A stretch of DNA of 64,000 bases from contig CAJNDT010006201.1 in the NCBI GenBank assembly GCA_905221615.1, positions 296,124-360,123 on the forward strand. The letters are read 5' to 3'. Made by a program: the position numbers and the translations under genes. The notes below the pieces were generated by a model. The model was given only the letters and a program-made list of their open reading frames with translations. It searched no databases and had not been told where the DNA came from. Origin of the DNA: Symbiodinium sp. CCMP2592. Taxonomy: Eukaryota > Sar > Dinophyceae > Suessiales > Symbiodiniaceae. Positions 8,560-20,764 of this stretch are shown piece after piece (within the stretch, counting starts at the first letter, position 1; every line of letters starts with the position of its first letter).

Positions 8560-8738
8560 CGAGTTCACTCCTCTCCGGAAGCGATTTCGGGCCGGAGGAG
8601 TTCCTCGTCCCGACGTCGTCAGCGGCTTTCCAACGGCTTGGGGAGCACCCGGACCTGAAGGATTCGGACCCCGCTACTCGAGGGACACCTTCAAGGGACG
8701 TATGGGATTTCGAAGGTTTGCTTGGAGATGATGCTTGA
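8560..8738 (+). CDS. Probable C-terminal exon of an unknown protein
   Basis: A + strand frame ends at TGA 8736-8738 and encodes an acidic, Pro/Ser-rich tail: SGSDFGPEEFLVPTSSAAFQ, RLGEHPDLKDSDPATRG and DVWDFEGLLGDDA at the end. This has the look of a disordered C-terminus with a short acidic amphipathic terminal motif. The exon probably begins after an AG at or shortly before 8560. Function unknown; it may be the end of the gene with the exon at 7500. Confidence 0.4.
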
Positions 8739-8972
8739 TTTAGGGACCTCGGCAATATCTCCAAGGCCGAAGGACTTGTTCCACGAAAGTCCGCACTAGC
8801 CCTGCCACAATTGTTTGTGGCAACGGTTCAAGGCTGCTGATGTAGAACAACCCAGTACAAACATGCATACATAGATTAATGTATGGGCACCCCGCATACG
8901 ACAGACTCCCAAAATCCTCCCCTGCAAAAATCCCACGCGCCGCTTACCGCATGGCAAAGTCCAGCGCGATCT

Positions 8973-9197
8973 TCAAAACCATTTGCTGTGTGGTTTGGGA
9001 ACAGTTGACCTCAGGCCGCAGGAGGAATTGGTGCACACCGAGCCTTGAGCATTCACACCGAAATCCAAGTATACATACATCTTTGGATTTGTTACATGCA
9101 GCACGTCTTTCGAACATTGAAGGACCTCAAGAAGGTTCCCCTCGAAAAAGAACAAGCCTATGCAAACGGCCCTGCTGACAGGAGCATGCCAACGCAC
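8973..9197 (-). CDS. Exon-like ORF of an unknown protein
   Basis: The minus frame gives FEGNLLEVLQCSKDVLHVTN and continues PKMYVYLDFGVNAQGSVC. This is an alternating hydrophobic pattern typical of a beta-rich domain. Just downstream on the same strand, in another frame, QQMVLKIALDFAMR ends at a GTAAGC donor (about 8947), so an additional exon may follow. No family is recognised. Confidence 0.3.
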   Translation of the reverse strand: MRWHAPVSRAVCIGLFFFEGNLLEVLQCSKDVLHVTNPKMYVYLDFGVNAQGSVCTNSSCGLRSTVPKPHSKWF

Positions 9198-10776
9198 CCC
9201 GCTACCTCAAGGTCTTGGGCGCGATTTTCATGCAGATTCTCGGCCTAACACAAACCCCTCGACTATGACTGTCGTCGTATGTGTTGTACTAGATAGGTTT
9301 GTAGGGTTTAGGGTTGCTGCAAGTTGGGACAGGCTTATTGCTGGTAGAACGTGGATCGCTGATGTCAACCAAACAGGTCAGAGTAACTGGAACAAGACAT
9401 GGACTGCAGCTCTTCTCGAAAAGAGGGCTGACGAAGCTTCTTGGAGTCATCGGATGCAATGGGATTGGAGCACTTGCTGTCATCGTAGAATCACAGTTGG
9501 CATGTGGCATCACCCTAATCATCCAGGAATTGCGAGTTGTCGACGCATTCGAAGCGTCCGTTGGCACGGGGAACGCTGTTTGGAGGAAACTCTCTTCCAT
9601 GTGACCCACATAGCCCATGAAAGTCTTGGAAGAGACCCACTATGTGTATCCAGCGGTCGTAAAGCAACGGCTCACCTACTCAGTTACAGCCTTCGGACAT
9701 CAGTGTTCCCTGCGAAAGCCTGGCCTTCGTAATCCCCGTTCAAAGGGGGCCACGTTCACTCCCCATCCTGTCAAAACAGTATCCCTGAAGTCTAAACCTC
9801 AAACCATGACCCCTTCAGAGCCATTGGGTCTGCAAGCCCTGCCGGAGTGGGTAAAGTGTACCGCATTCTTAACATAACTTGATGCATATATGTATATATG
9901 TATGTTATACATACATACACACATACATACATACATGTATACATGTCTATATTTTGTATATACATATAATTATACCTCCTCTCTCTCTCTCGCTCTCTCC
10001 CGTCAGGACGGTTCTAGTGTTTTCTAGACCACACGATCATTTCCCAGGATCGCTGTGCACTTCTGGCCGAAGTCTTACTCAGAGTCTGCCCTGGGCGTCA
10101 AGGCCGCGCAGGTGGCTCAAAGGCTGCAAGGAAACTGGGCCTGCAGAAGCCCCTTGTAGGCGCTGTTTTAGTTCGGCAGAAACCCCCGAACCCGATCCCA
10201 GTAGCATGAAGTATTAAGGCACATATGCCAGAAATGGGGAAGGGTTGGTTTTGGGGGGCCGTGGTAGCTGTTCTACGGTTCTTGTTTGTTACATGTCGGT
10301 TCCCTGCGCTTCTTTCAGGGCGAGCAGTGCGTTTGATGATAAGGAGGATCTCGACTGGTGCCGTGTTGTGGGCAAGGTGGTGATCGAGAAGTGTGGGCAG
10401 TGGGGCTCTGACAGAAAGCGTGCAAGCACAAGCCAATTAGCAAAAGGGAATGTGGCGGAGCCGCAAACAGTAGTGAGTCGTGATGCTCTCGTTGCTACGA
10501 GGAAATCAGACAGGGAACCGGACCCACTATGTAAGCAGACGGCCAAGCACGCGGAGACCCCCTTTGAAGTGGACCCCAGTTCTATAGGGTACTCATGAGC
10601 ACTTCACAACTAGTAAGTGACGTCTCCTGAAGACGTTTGTGTTTACAAACTGAGCTTCAGAGCAGAGTTGTAGGTTTCTTCGGCATTCCAGCTTAATCCG
10701 GCGTTTAAGCCCATATAGAGAAAACACGTCGTGAACATCTCGTCGGCATCTAGGAGAGCAGTCGGCGACTCTGAGC

Positions 10777-10989
10777 TCACTGCTGGATGCTTGTCATGCA
10801 CCAGAGGTGATTTGAAGTCAGGGCTTCTTCGGCTCTACAGAGCCTCATATGAAGTTTACAGGCTTTACATACGTTACGAAGGTCGACAGGGCTTGAGCAT
10901 GGTACTTCAGCATGAGCTAGGACAGCCCTTAGCGAGCACTTGTTTTCCAACAGGACGACCACATGACTTTCAAGTATCTGGTCATTCAT
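10777..10989 (-). CDS. Small ORF, unknown (70 aa)
   Basis: The ORF runs from an ATG at 10989 to a stop at 10777-10779. It includes MNDQILESHVVVLLENKCSL and a cysteine pair in LRNVCKACKLHMRLC. A C-x-x-C motif followed by HMRLC could coordinate metal, but no named finger is matched. It might be an exon or a chance ORF. Confidence 0.25.
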   Translation of the reverse strand: MNDQILESHVVVLLENKCSLRAVLAHAEVPCSSPVDLRNVCKACKLHMRLCRAEEALTSNHLWCMTSIQQ

Positions 10990-11454
10990 ATGAAGGCGTT
11001 AAGACCCTGTCTTCTTGTGTTGGAGTTCCCAGGACATGTCCTGGTTTACCTCCCAGAAGTCAGTCTTGCTGGAGACGGTCGAGGATCTGTCGCCTGTGGC
11101 GGCGAGCAGTGACAAGGCCCCGGGCTATGATACTGTCGTAGCCAGGGCCGCAATAAGAACCCGAACAGAAGTAAGACTCATGATTTCAGTGCATGTGTCC
11201 GTCGCTTCCGTTTGCCCACTCTTTTCTGTCAACCTTCTTGTGGCTCGACGACTAGACCACCCATGTGACATACGCACAGCGACAGCACCGTCGGCAAAAG
11301 TAAACACACTTAGGCGGATCAACATATTTCTGAAAATGCTTCCGAAGAAGCGTCTAGCGAAGACGCAGCACTTTACGGCAAAGACATTCGTCAAAGACTT
11401 CGGAGGTTCTCCAAGACTGTGTAGGTTCGTTGCCTTCAACGAAGTCGTCCTCGA

Positions 11455-11760
11455 TGTCAGTCAATATCATCGTCAACAGCATCACCATCACCAGCATTAG
11501 AATTCGGACAGGCGTTGTCGTCGTCACAATGATCATCATCCCCAATACCATCAAATTATCATCGTGGTTGTTTGTGTCAGCATCACCTTTGTACCCTCAT
11601 CATGATCGTCGTCTTCCGCATGACCGTCCCCATCACCACCATCTTGGTGATGATGCCGTGACCGTCATCGTTTTCTTCATTGTCATCAATCATCCTCGTC
11701 CCTGTCGTCGCCATCACCGTCCTTCTCAGCTCATCCCATTTCTCACTGTCTCGATTTTGA
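11455..11760. repeat. CAT/CAC-rich low-complexity tract
   Basis: Roughly 300 bases of imperfect ATCATC, ACCATC and CATCGTC trinucleotides. The open frames through it are compositional. Confidence 0.6.
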
Positions 11761-12073
11761 ACAGGCTGTCCTGATTTTGCTTGTTTGGACTCCTAGGAGG
11801 AAGCGAACCGCTTGGAGGAAGCGGTCGAGGCTCTGGAACCAGAGGACCCCCTCGGCACTCTGACAAATAGGCTTCCGGTAGCGCTGGAAGCGGGAAGACA
11901 GGTTCAGGCCGTGGTTTCTCCATGAAATGACAAAAGGGGTTGAAAGCAGGGACTCCGCACGGTTGACAGCTTTGATCCAAATCCCTGAGCGAGGTAGGTT
12001 GAAGCTTAGCTTTCTCCTCATAGTGCACGCCATGTTCAGCTAAAGGAAAGTGGGCGCACTGGAAAGTTGGCAC
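11729..12073 (-). CDS. Proline-rich ORF, unknown (115 aa)
   Basis: The minus-strand ORF starts at ATG 12073 and is open for 115 codons. It has a mixed N-terminal half (AFNPFCHFMEKPRPEPVFPL) and a proline-rich C-terminal half (PLVPEPRPLPPSGSLPPRSP). Its length is above what this base composition usually gives, but a second minus frame is open too (11743-12033). No domain is recognised; it could be a disordered exon or chance. Confidence 0.25.
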
Positions 12074-13572
12074 TTGCCTTCTTCCCAGGAGCCTAGAACC
12101 GCAGAAGATTCTTTACACACTTCCATCTCCATGTCCAGCCTCTGCTCTTTTAGGTTGCAGCGTGTCGGTTTTGTAACCTGGTCATGTCGGTCCTTTGCTT
12201 TGTGCTACTCAGCTACTCCTTGGTTGCCAACAAGGAGTCTCCAGCATGCGGGAAGTTAGAGCCTTTCCGAGTTAGCATGCCGGTGTTCAGGAAGGCGGAT
12301 GCCCGATCCTAGGAAAGACGGCGAAGTCCAAAAGGATGCTGCGCCACAGCTTTCCTGGGTGTCGGCAGCCAGGGGTGCTATGAGATGGAGACGTAGAATA
12401 TGAGTTTTATGCGATATACATATGCAATGTGGAGTCACGACTGCGTTGTCCTGATGATCGTAAGTTGTCCGACGCTCCTGACCGCCAACCCGGAGGTGCA
12501 ACACGACGGCACTAGAAATCCCGGTCCTGGCATAGGACTTGGCGCCCTATTTGATGGAGGCCTTCCAAGAAGAAATGGTTGAAGCAGAGATCTCCTGAGG
12601 CGGGGCCCAGGGGGGATGTCCTTGCCTCAGTCTTCAACAGAACCTTTCTCATCTTCAGTCACAAGTCACACGGGGGCGTTGGAGTTGCGGTCAGCCTTCG
12701 AGGATGGCGGTTTTGGACTTTGAAGATGAGGCCTTTAGGGTAATCTAGTAAGGACCCTCATTTTGGAGCGGCCTCACAGGAGCTTCCGCGACAGGAACAT
12801 CAAAGCACTGCCTGTAAACTGCTCTTTCTGGAGGCTTCTATTGCCCGGTATAGACGAAATGTGCTGAATTTGCAATAGACCGCTTGTGTCATTTGTGCAA
12901 CATAGAAGTGAGCAGTCACGCCATTCAATCTCCAAGGAAGCCCAAATAAGTATTGATGTTCTGCAAAGCGAATCAAAGTGGCTTACCTTGTTTAATTATG
13001 TTTGCTACTGTCATCATTTGGACCCCAGTCAACGTCGGGGCACCCAAGCTTGTCACGCGTCGGCCTAAGGTGTCGAACACCGCTCGACGACACACACACA
13101 CATATATATATATATATACAAGGCTTCGTCCACCCACTTCCTCCTGCAAGTTGCCTGCTCCGACGGCGTCAGGACACTTTCCCACCCACGAGGTGAACAG
13201 CCGCGCGTGCTTTTGATGGAGGGTTATTATGTTCCATCCGTCGCCCCCCCACAGGCTGAAAACTGTCCTCTGAACGGAGGAGCTGCACAAGGCCGCTTGT
13301 TGGAAACTCGCAAGTCGGCAAAGCCAGTGCCGTGCTTAAAGGGCCAAAATTTCCATTCACGTAACCACTGGCAAAAAAGCACCCTACCTCAGTTCTTCTC
13401 GTGATTGTCAGAATGTTTGGTTAAGTGATAACCGTTTATTTGTATGGGTATGATTGTAATCAGGAGTAGTGATCACGAGTAGTGCTGCTTGTTCATCCGC
13501 AGCCATGTGTGCATGGGGCCAACGTTTTGTCGAAATTAAGATTTTGGCTTGGGCTGTGGCGTGTGACATGAA

Positions 13573-13899
13573 ATGTCACGAGTCCGACCGTGCTGGGGCT
13601 GCTCTAATTGGGGTCTACTTGTGGCTCGTTTCCTCGCGGTCCATTCGGCAGTCAGAGGCGGAGCTCCAAATATGCTAACTACGGCGAAGATTAAGACTAT
13701 ATTATCGTTAGTACACTGTATGTTTCCTAGTCAGGAAGGCGCTGGGCACAGGAGTCATAGCTACAATCGCTTGGCACTACTGCTATTTCGCATTGCACAG
13801 GGCCTCTTTTCTAGAGGTCCTTTTGTTGAGATGTACTTGCTGCGCATCTTTCATTTCGGTACAGATTTGGACGCTTTGCTTGAAGCTATCACCCGTTGA
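13573..13899 (+). CDS. ORF with helical C-terminus, unknown
   Basis: The + strand frame ends at TGA 13897-13899. The last 75 residues look like a folded helical segment (AKIKTILSLVHCMFPSQEGA, then SYNRLALLLFRIAQGLFSRG). The N-terminal third from ATG 13573 is less convincing, so the true exon may begin at about 13660. No family is recognised. Confidence 0.3.
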   Translation: MSRVRPCWGCSNWGLLVARFLAVHSAVRGGAPNMLTTAKIKTILSLVHCMFPSQEGAGHRSHSYNRLALLLFRIAQGLFSRGPFVEMYLLRIFHFGTDLDALLEAITR

Positions 13900-14169
13900 T
13901 TTGGCGTAATTCTAGGCCCAGTGGTACTTCGGTGTACGGTTCTAGGTTCCCTTGCAAGTACGACAGGCACCATGCGACGAGGATGTCCGATAGTCATGCA
14001 CTTAACTGCAAGTTTAGCTCCTTTAGATTTTGGGAGCCTCAATCAGAGCAGCCCTCAGGGTCTTCAAAAACTGGCCTAGAGGCCTGAGTGAACATCATCC
14101 GTTTTCCGTGGACACCTTTCCACATCGGGCCAGGCTCCCTTTTCAGTGCAAGCAGGGCACGAAGGAGCC

Positions 14170-14590
14170 TCATTTGGGTAATCTTTCCATTCTTAAGATT
14201 TGGATTGTGGGTTCACGCACCATATGCACAGACCTCTTCTGGAAAGGTGTATTTGTTTGGACAGTAGTGAAGTCTTCGTCGAAGACGGGCTTCCTTCTAC
14301 TGGTAGCAGACCTCCCCTTTCCAGTCGATGTGCTGCAAATGCAAAAAAGGTTGTCACAGGATGATTGTTCAGGGATTTCAGTAGATCCTTCAAAAAGCAT
14401 GCATCTCAAGCTTGTTCTTGGGCAAGCAGGTCCCAAGTATGTACTTGGTGTTCATGGTACTAGTAAAGTGCTTCTGCCAGTCGATGCGGCCCATGGTTTT
14501 GGTGTCTTTGGCTTTGTCTGTTCGTAGGGAGTAACCTTTTTCTGCATGTCTTCGATACTCTGTTGACAAGATGTATCCTGCCTGACCCAC
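14170..14590 (-). CDS. Two adjoining exon-like frames, unknown gene
   Basis: On the minus strand a frame from ATG 14590 encodes ILSTEYRRHAEKGYSLRTDK and then MGRIDWQKHFTSTMNTKYIL, ending at 14390. A second frame overlaps it and continues with STEIPEQSSCDNLFC and SRRKPVFDEDFTTVQTN to 14170. Both are basic and polar, similar to linker or transposon polyprotein sequence. They are joined by a frameshift or a short intron near 14390-14436. No domain is recognised. Confidence 0.3.
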
Positions 14591-16083
14591 TATGCTAGAA
14601 ATTCTGAAATTGGAGAAATCAGGTCATGCAGGTGGATCTCTCGTACTGGTAGCGGTTGGGGCTCCGTGTCTTGATAGTTTCATGAATCGAGCTATATGTC
14701 AATCACTAAAGTATCTGGACATCCTAGGAAGTCAAAACTATTCCAACCAAAGCCGGGTCGTAGGAACGATACTATTAATGTGTGTTAAACGATGAACTCA
14801 TGGCCACATCTTGATGAAATAAGATGTCCAAAACATCAGTGCATGACATTTCCCTGAGGGCCACAAACCCGAGAAAGCAAAAGAAGACTAGACCTTGAGC
14901 CCAACAACCGAACCCATCCCCGAACACATTTTTCAAGAAGCCCCCCATTCAAAGCTGTGACCCTAGCTCCGAGGCCCCCAATTATGTGGGCCACCACAGG
15001 GTGCTTCCTCTTGATCCCTGCTTTTGGGTGCCGCCGCGAAATCGAACACGTACGCCTGGAACCTAAGACGCAGAAACCCACGACCCGGCTACGGTGAAGG
15101 CCCACAGTTGGAATATGGACATAGGAGGCAGTAATATAGGCGCCTTGATAATTGGAATAGGGTTTTGGGGTGCCTTCAACACCTATGCTGGTTTTCCACG
15201 TTCGGCGCTTCGGCGTAGGTAGATACAGATGTTCCAATATTCTCGCGTTTAATGTCAACCCCAGTCAACAAAGCAAGCGCCTGGCCTAGCAGCACGCTGT
15301 TCGCGGGCATCGTCCGCAGAAACAAGTCATTGCTGGTGTTGCTTCTCTTGGGCTTCGGGTTTAGGCTTTAGGTTTACAGTCAAAGGCAATGGCAGCAGAA
15401 GTCCGCACAATCAGACTCGGATTTCTGATTAGATTGAAATCGTTACAAGGCTATCAGGAGGCTAACGCTGAGCATTCATCGTGATAATCCTGGCGCAGAA
15501 ATTGGGCCATGCTTCCTTCTCTTCACAGGGTAGGCTTCTCGTGACAGCGACCTGCAATAGGATCCCATATGGGTTCAACCCATCTACAAGGATGCAGCCG
15601 GCTCTCGTTTTTGGAGTTCCCCGTATCCCGACCGTATCCTCGTTGGTGTTGAGCCAACAGCCAGGTGCAGAAAACCATGCGCAACCCAAAGACAGGTAGG
15701 TAGGTAGGTATAGGTTGTTACCTATGTTACTTGGCTGGCCGCTCGGAATGCTACATGTGGAAATATCTCGAACAAACCCGCCGCTTGATTCTTGAAGTTT
15801 TGGCTCCTGAGCGGAGCCTGTAAAGGCGCAACCCCGAAACACACGACCTCGCTCCTCAGATGAGCGTACCTGCACCCGAAAACCCGAAGAGAACGCATGA
15901 CAACCAGCTCTCAGACCCATGATGGAAGGCGCATTCATTCCTGTGGGGTCCCGCATAACACCTAGGACCCAGGTGGAAAGCTCGGAGAGTAACGTCGAGG
16001 GCCTTGAAAGGGATCTTGAGAATGCATGCTCCTATGTTGCGAGAGCGCCATAAAGCCTGTCGAACCTTACACCCCAAATTCTA

Positions 16084-16135
16084 CAATCCTAACCCCTGAA
16101 GCCTAAACCTTAAATCCTTAACCCTAAAGCCTAAA
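16084..16135 (-). repeat. Degenerate CCCTAAA cluster
   Basis: About seven consecutive imperfect heptamers of the CCCTAAA/CCTAAAC type (plant- and dinoflagellate-type telomere repeat, C-strand on +). The phase is irregular, as expected for an old interstitial telomeric sequence. Confidence 0.6.
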
Positions 16136-16316
16136 CCGTCATCGTAAGTAAAGATCTAGCCCCAAGCCCGAAGCCATGGCTCGTTCCGCGGCAGAAGCTC
16201 GCGCCACGTGGCCAAACCTACGTGGAGGATCATGGAATGGGACTTAGCAAGTAAGGGCTCCTTAAAGGGATCTGTAGGGGTCCTTAAAGGGATCTTTAGG
16301 GTTTAGGGTTTAGGGT

Positions 16317-16442
16317 CTACTTAGAGGATCATGGGACTTAGTAAGTAAGGTTATAAGTGCTTAATTGGAGTTATGATTACGTATCACTATACCTACCCTA
16401 TTTATAACCCTAATTACTAAGTCCCATGATCATTTAGGTAGA
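16317..16442. mobile_element. Foldback/MITE-like element with ~38-bp arms
   Basis: The left arm, CTACTTAGAGGATCATGGGA and onward to TTATAA at about 16356, pairs with the right arm TTATAACCC...GATCATTTAGGTAG at about 16402-16442. About 35 of 40 positions match, around a loop of about 45 bases. A partial copy of the left arm lies at about 16226-16255. There is no coding capacity. The structure fits a short inverted-repeat element. Confidence 0.6.
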
Positions 16443-18434
16443 CAGCTCAAGAAGCCCACGACGGGATCCTTCATCCGACCCTAAATCCGCCAAGGCCCGA
16501 ACGGTTACTCTGGAAGCCTAGATTGTTACTATCATTATTCCTTTGGGTTCCTTATTCTGACTCTACTAAAAAGCAGCCCAAAGCCCGATTCTAAGTATTA
16601 AGGCCGTAAAAATCCGACGGAGGAACCCAGAGTTCGTGAAAGCTTTTGATGCAGGCTGAAGCCTTTGCCTCTTGGGTTCCATCGTGAAGATTGCACATGG
16701 TACGATACTCAACCATGCTCACCCTTGTGATCGGTATTGCTGCGCCTCTGAGATCCTGTAATTAAATCGAAGTGAAAAGGATTTGAAGTTTCAGAATCCC
16801 GAGGCAAAGATGTAAATGTTACATAGTCCGCGCTTAGCGTTTTACATTTATTCTGAAAACTCGTATGAGCTAGCGCCGTTCACGTGCGCAAGCCCTGAAT
16901 TTTAGAGCTTGGCGGTCCTGAAACTGCAAGCCTCAGACACATGTCCTCGGTTGAGAGTTAAAGGATTGACAGTACAAACATGGCTCGAAGTTCGCGTAGT
17001 TCGCTCAAACCCTCGACCCGAACCCTATAGTGGTTGTATAAACCCTGAACCCTACACCGCCATTTCCTCGAAAGGTTGCCAGAAGCCCAAGCCCATGCCG
17101 GCAGCGCTTGGCTCTGAGGGGTTTCGTTTTTGGTTACAGGTGGTTAGCCGGGGGGGATTCTACGGCGCTTGTTCTTTCCCTCCTACCCAGTACTAGGGTG
17201 TAGTTTAGGGCATTGGGGACGATGAGCTGAGGGCTACGAGGGTAAGTTTTGAAAGTGTGTTGTCAGGGGGGTTAACAGAAGCTCGAGCCAGATGAGGCGT
17301 GTTGAATGTGAGTAATTAGTCACATCCCGCCCTACCGCAGGACATCCACAACCCTCAATCAAGGAAGGTCCTTCGAATAGAACGGCAAGCCTCAGTAAAA
17401 GTCAAGATAGGTTCGTTGATCAATGGATTGTGGAGGTTTGGGAACCTTAAACGCGTATTTGCCCTAAGGCATATGCTTAACTGGTTCTGAATGTTACATG
17501 TGTTGCCCGTAGCTCGCAACGCGTTGAACATCTCGAGACGAAGATGCCAAGCTTTCATTCTCCCGCAGACCCTCGACCCCAAGCTCGGTACTCTGCGCCC
17601 CGCGCTTAATTTAGGGGCCTAAATGCTAAACTCTCAATCAACAAAAGCTTACAACCTAAACCCCAGAGCGAAACAAGCCTGAAACACATTCACAGGGCAG
17701 CCTGCAGTGCCCCGCGCAGGTGGGCGGACAAGGTGTATGGCTTCGGATATGACTGTGAGTCCAAACTCCTAAAAGGGGAACTACAGCTCCTAGAGGGCTT
17801 GGGCTTGACGGTTTAAGCTTTGTAACTAATTAATTGCGTTGGATGCTAGCATCCTGCACGACCTTACTTGGGAATCATGGTCGTCTCAAGTCATTCAGGC
17901 ATGTTAGTGTCAAAGGTCCGGGCATAGCTGGTAGCGCTGCACTGCCTCATCCAGAAACCCTGCCTGGCCATACTTTCTACTAGTTCAATTGTGAGAACCC
18001 TGTGTAAACGTAACTTTCCAGAATTTAGACTATAGCTCAGGTGTTCGGGGATGCTTTGGGGGTATCAAGCTGCTGGTCTCGCACGTCTTAGGGAATTCGA
18101 GTTAGTTTTAGTTTGATGGACCAGAACTCCTGTATATCCTTATATATCCTGGAGGATTTCTATTTGTGTAAAGCCTCTGAGTCAACCCATTCTCACCGTA
18201 TTCTCATATTGCGGCTCATCCATCTGTAACTGTAAGCACCCTGACAGAATCGACCAGCTTCGTTCTTGGAGAGAAAGCTGTCGTTGCTGCCCATGCTCTT
18301 GTCGCGTGTCACGTCGCTTGCATGTGATCTAGTTAAGGAAGATGCTAGGTTTCGATGCTGACTTGTCAATAAGATGCATGAGGCTTCAAGCTCTTGGAAA
18401 TCGATCTGCCTTCTTGCATTCCTGATCTCCACCC

Positions 18435-18515
18435 TTAACAGCCCTAAACCCTTAAAAGCCCTGAAACCCTAAACCCCTAATATCCCAAAGCTCTAAAGCC
18501 CTAAAACCCTAAGAA
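18435..18515 (-). repeat. Degenerate CCCTAAA cluster
   Basis: Repeated CCCTAAA, CCCTTAA and AAGCCCTAAA units, about eight in 80 bases, irregularly spaced. Interstitial telomere-like. Confidence 0.6.
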
Positions 18516-18845
18516 GCCCGCTGAGGCACCTGGGGCCACTGGGTGGCGAAGTGGCTGGAGGCAGTTGTTGAAGAGTTCTTGTCCTCATCGCGTGCTGGGT
18601 TTCGTTAGGCTTAAGGGTTTAGGGACGAGGGTTTCAGGAGTAGGGCAAGGGATTTAGGGGACACGTTAGCTGCCATTGAGTTTTGGGTGTGTTTTATATT
18701 ATCGCTCGTTGCAAGGGATGCATATGATCTCAACGCGTGCACTGCTTGTGTAAGGACTGTGCCATGCATGTTGGTTGATAGAAAAATACATTTATACATT
18801 GACATGTACATATATATATATACGTATACATATATGGATGCTGGG

Positions 18846-18905
18846 CCCACCTCCCCCCCCCCACCCCATGGTATCCCCCCTCCCCCCTGTGGTTCCCCGT
18901 GGTGT
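18846..18905. repeat. C-run block sharing ATGGTATCCCCCC with the 19.5-kb element
   Basis: Long C runs surround ATGGTATCCCCCC, which recurs at about 19565 and, as ATGGTACCCCCC, at about 19919. It is probably a diverged partial copy of the same repeat family. Confidence 0.45.
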
Positions 18906-19509
18906 GAGTTCCCCTGCCCCTCCCCGTTGCTAAGGGTTTGGACCTTAGGATCGGATACAGATCCACTGAACTCCGACCTGCCTTGAGCTCCACAGCAGTC
19001 AGTAATAGTGATGAATACTAAAGTGATGATGACGACGAAGATGAACATTGTGATCCCGATCCCCATCCGCACTCTCCTCCGGTCCTTGGCTCAAGAGTCC
19101 CGAATGAAAATCATTCCATTAGTTTTCAAGCTTACTTTTTGTTTCCCAACCGAACTTGGCTTGGAAAAAAAAATGACAACGGTCGATACAGTTTTCGCAA
19201 GAGCATCACAAGCCAAGCACGGTTGTCACATAAGAGTACCACCAACAGCCACACTGGGAATAGCACATCAACGTCATTGTGCACAACATCAGCGCCGTCA
19301 TTCTCATCTGTTGGTCGAAGAAGAGGGGAAGGGAAGGCCCTTTGGTTCCATGTGTTGTGGGTTATCCACTCTGCCCCTGTGGTTCCCTGTCTTGTGGTTC
19401 CATTTGTTGTGGGTTCTCCCGCCCCTGGGGGTTTGCTACGGCGAGAGGCCTGGCTTGGGGGGGCATACCGTACGCATGACAAAAGGCTTGGGTCTTGAGG
19501 GAGGCGGAT

Positions 19510-19930
19510 GGGGGGGGGGGGGGGATGTATGATCCCGGTTCTCGGTTCACCGATCCCCCCCCCGAATGGTATCCCCCCCCACGCTCCCCAAGCTGTGTGA
19601 CTGTGCACGCTTTTTCCACGCAGGGAACCCAAACCCACACCACACCACAGGAAGGAGTGGGGGAACCAGCCTACCAGACCCACTCCCCGAACCACACCAC
19701 ACCACAGGGAGGGGTAAACAACCCACAACCACACCACACCACAGGGAGTGGGAAGCAACCCACAACCACACCACACCGCAGGGAGGGGGAAGCAACCCAC
19801 AACCACACCACACCACAGGGAGGGGGAAGCAACCCACAACCACACCACACCACAGAAGGGGAGGAGGAACCATTGGGGGGTGGAAGGGGGGGGGGGGGGC
19901 GGCCGAACCGGGATCATATATGGTACCCCC
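19510..19930. mobile_element. Inverted-repeat element enclosing a 38-bp minisatellite
   Basis: TATGATCCCGGTTC at 19528-19541 and its exact complement GAACCGGGATCATA at 19905-19918 flank the block. Each has a G run on its + strand outer or inner side and a GGTAC/GGTATCCCCCC motif. Between them lies the 38-bp array. This has the look of a non-autonomous inverted-repeat element that has captured or generated a minisatellite. No coding capacity is supported. Confidence 0.5.
19620..19860 (+). repeat. 38-bp minisatellite, ~5-6 copies
   Basis: The unit is ACCACACCACACCACAGGGA plus a GGGGGAAGCAACCCACAA-like second half. Copies begin near 19690, 19728, 19766, 19804 and 19842, with a more diverged copy upstream. 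The open frames in all phases are compositional. Confidence 0.85.
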
Positions 19931-20764
19931 CTGAAACAGAAGCGCAGATTGCCAGGTTCGCAGATTCGCAGATCAGACAGATGCCAGGCTCAGGTCAGGT
20001 CATATAATATAGGGTTTGTAGAATTTGCGAATCTGCAAACTTGCGAATCTGTGCCAAGCTGTGAAACCACATGACATTCAGATTTCATGTCTTTCTCAAT
20101 CACACAGGCTGGTACATCTGCGCATGTAGGAATCTGGTAGTGCCTTGGATACTGTTATTCTGGTTTTGGTAAAGACCCAGTCTGCTTCTTCTCAACAGAA
20201 AGCATGATAATGGCATCACTCGAAAGGTTCGTCTATGTGAAAGGTTTTTTGGACTTGTTCATGCCTGTGGTTAATCAGATTACATACATGAAACTCTAGG
20301 TAAACATCCCATTGTAAAGCGTTCTGCTTATATTTCATTTTTCATAAGTCATAAGTCACGTAGCAGACTAGTTGTATTTTGGCCATTCATCAATCCGGTT
20401 CATGTATAGGACCGTATAGGAGCCCACTGCCGATGCCAATGTAAGGCCTCTAATTTGCATGCGGGTGTTTCTAAATGCATGTGTGTTCAATCTCCTGCTT
20501 ACGTCACGATAACGGCATCGTCGGGAACGATCCCAGACTGTTACACAGTAAGATTTCAACCCACATGTTCACACTTCAATTTCGGGAATGTAGTGTTGCG
20601 GTGAATTGCAGGCAGCAGGCTACGGAAAGGAAGAATTGCAGAATTTGTCGTTCTGCACGGTGGGCTTAATACCAATTTCAATGCTCAGGGGTCACTTCCT
20701 ATGAGGGGAAATGATTAAGCCGATCTGGGGAAATCAGCCAGTTCATGGCTCTAGCAGACACCGG

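Larger units (their letters stand above)
15260..18600. other. Gene-free DNA with telomere-like motifs
   Basis: No convincing coding region is seen. The sequence has many short CCCTAAA or TTTAGGG heptamers, a GTAG tetranucleotide run at about 15697-15713, and the foldback at 16317-16442. A minus-strand open frame at 15462-15956 (164 codons) has no recognisable character and I do not call it. Confidence 0.6.
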
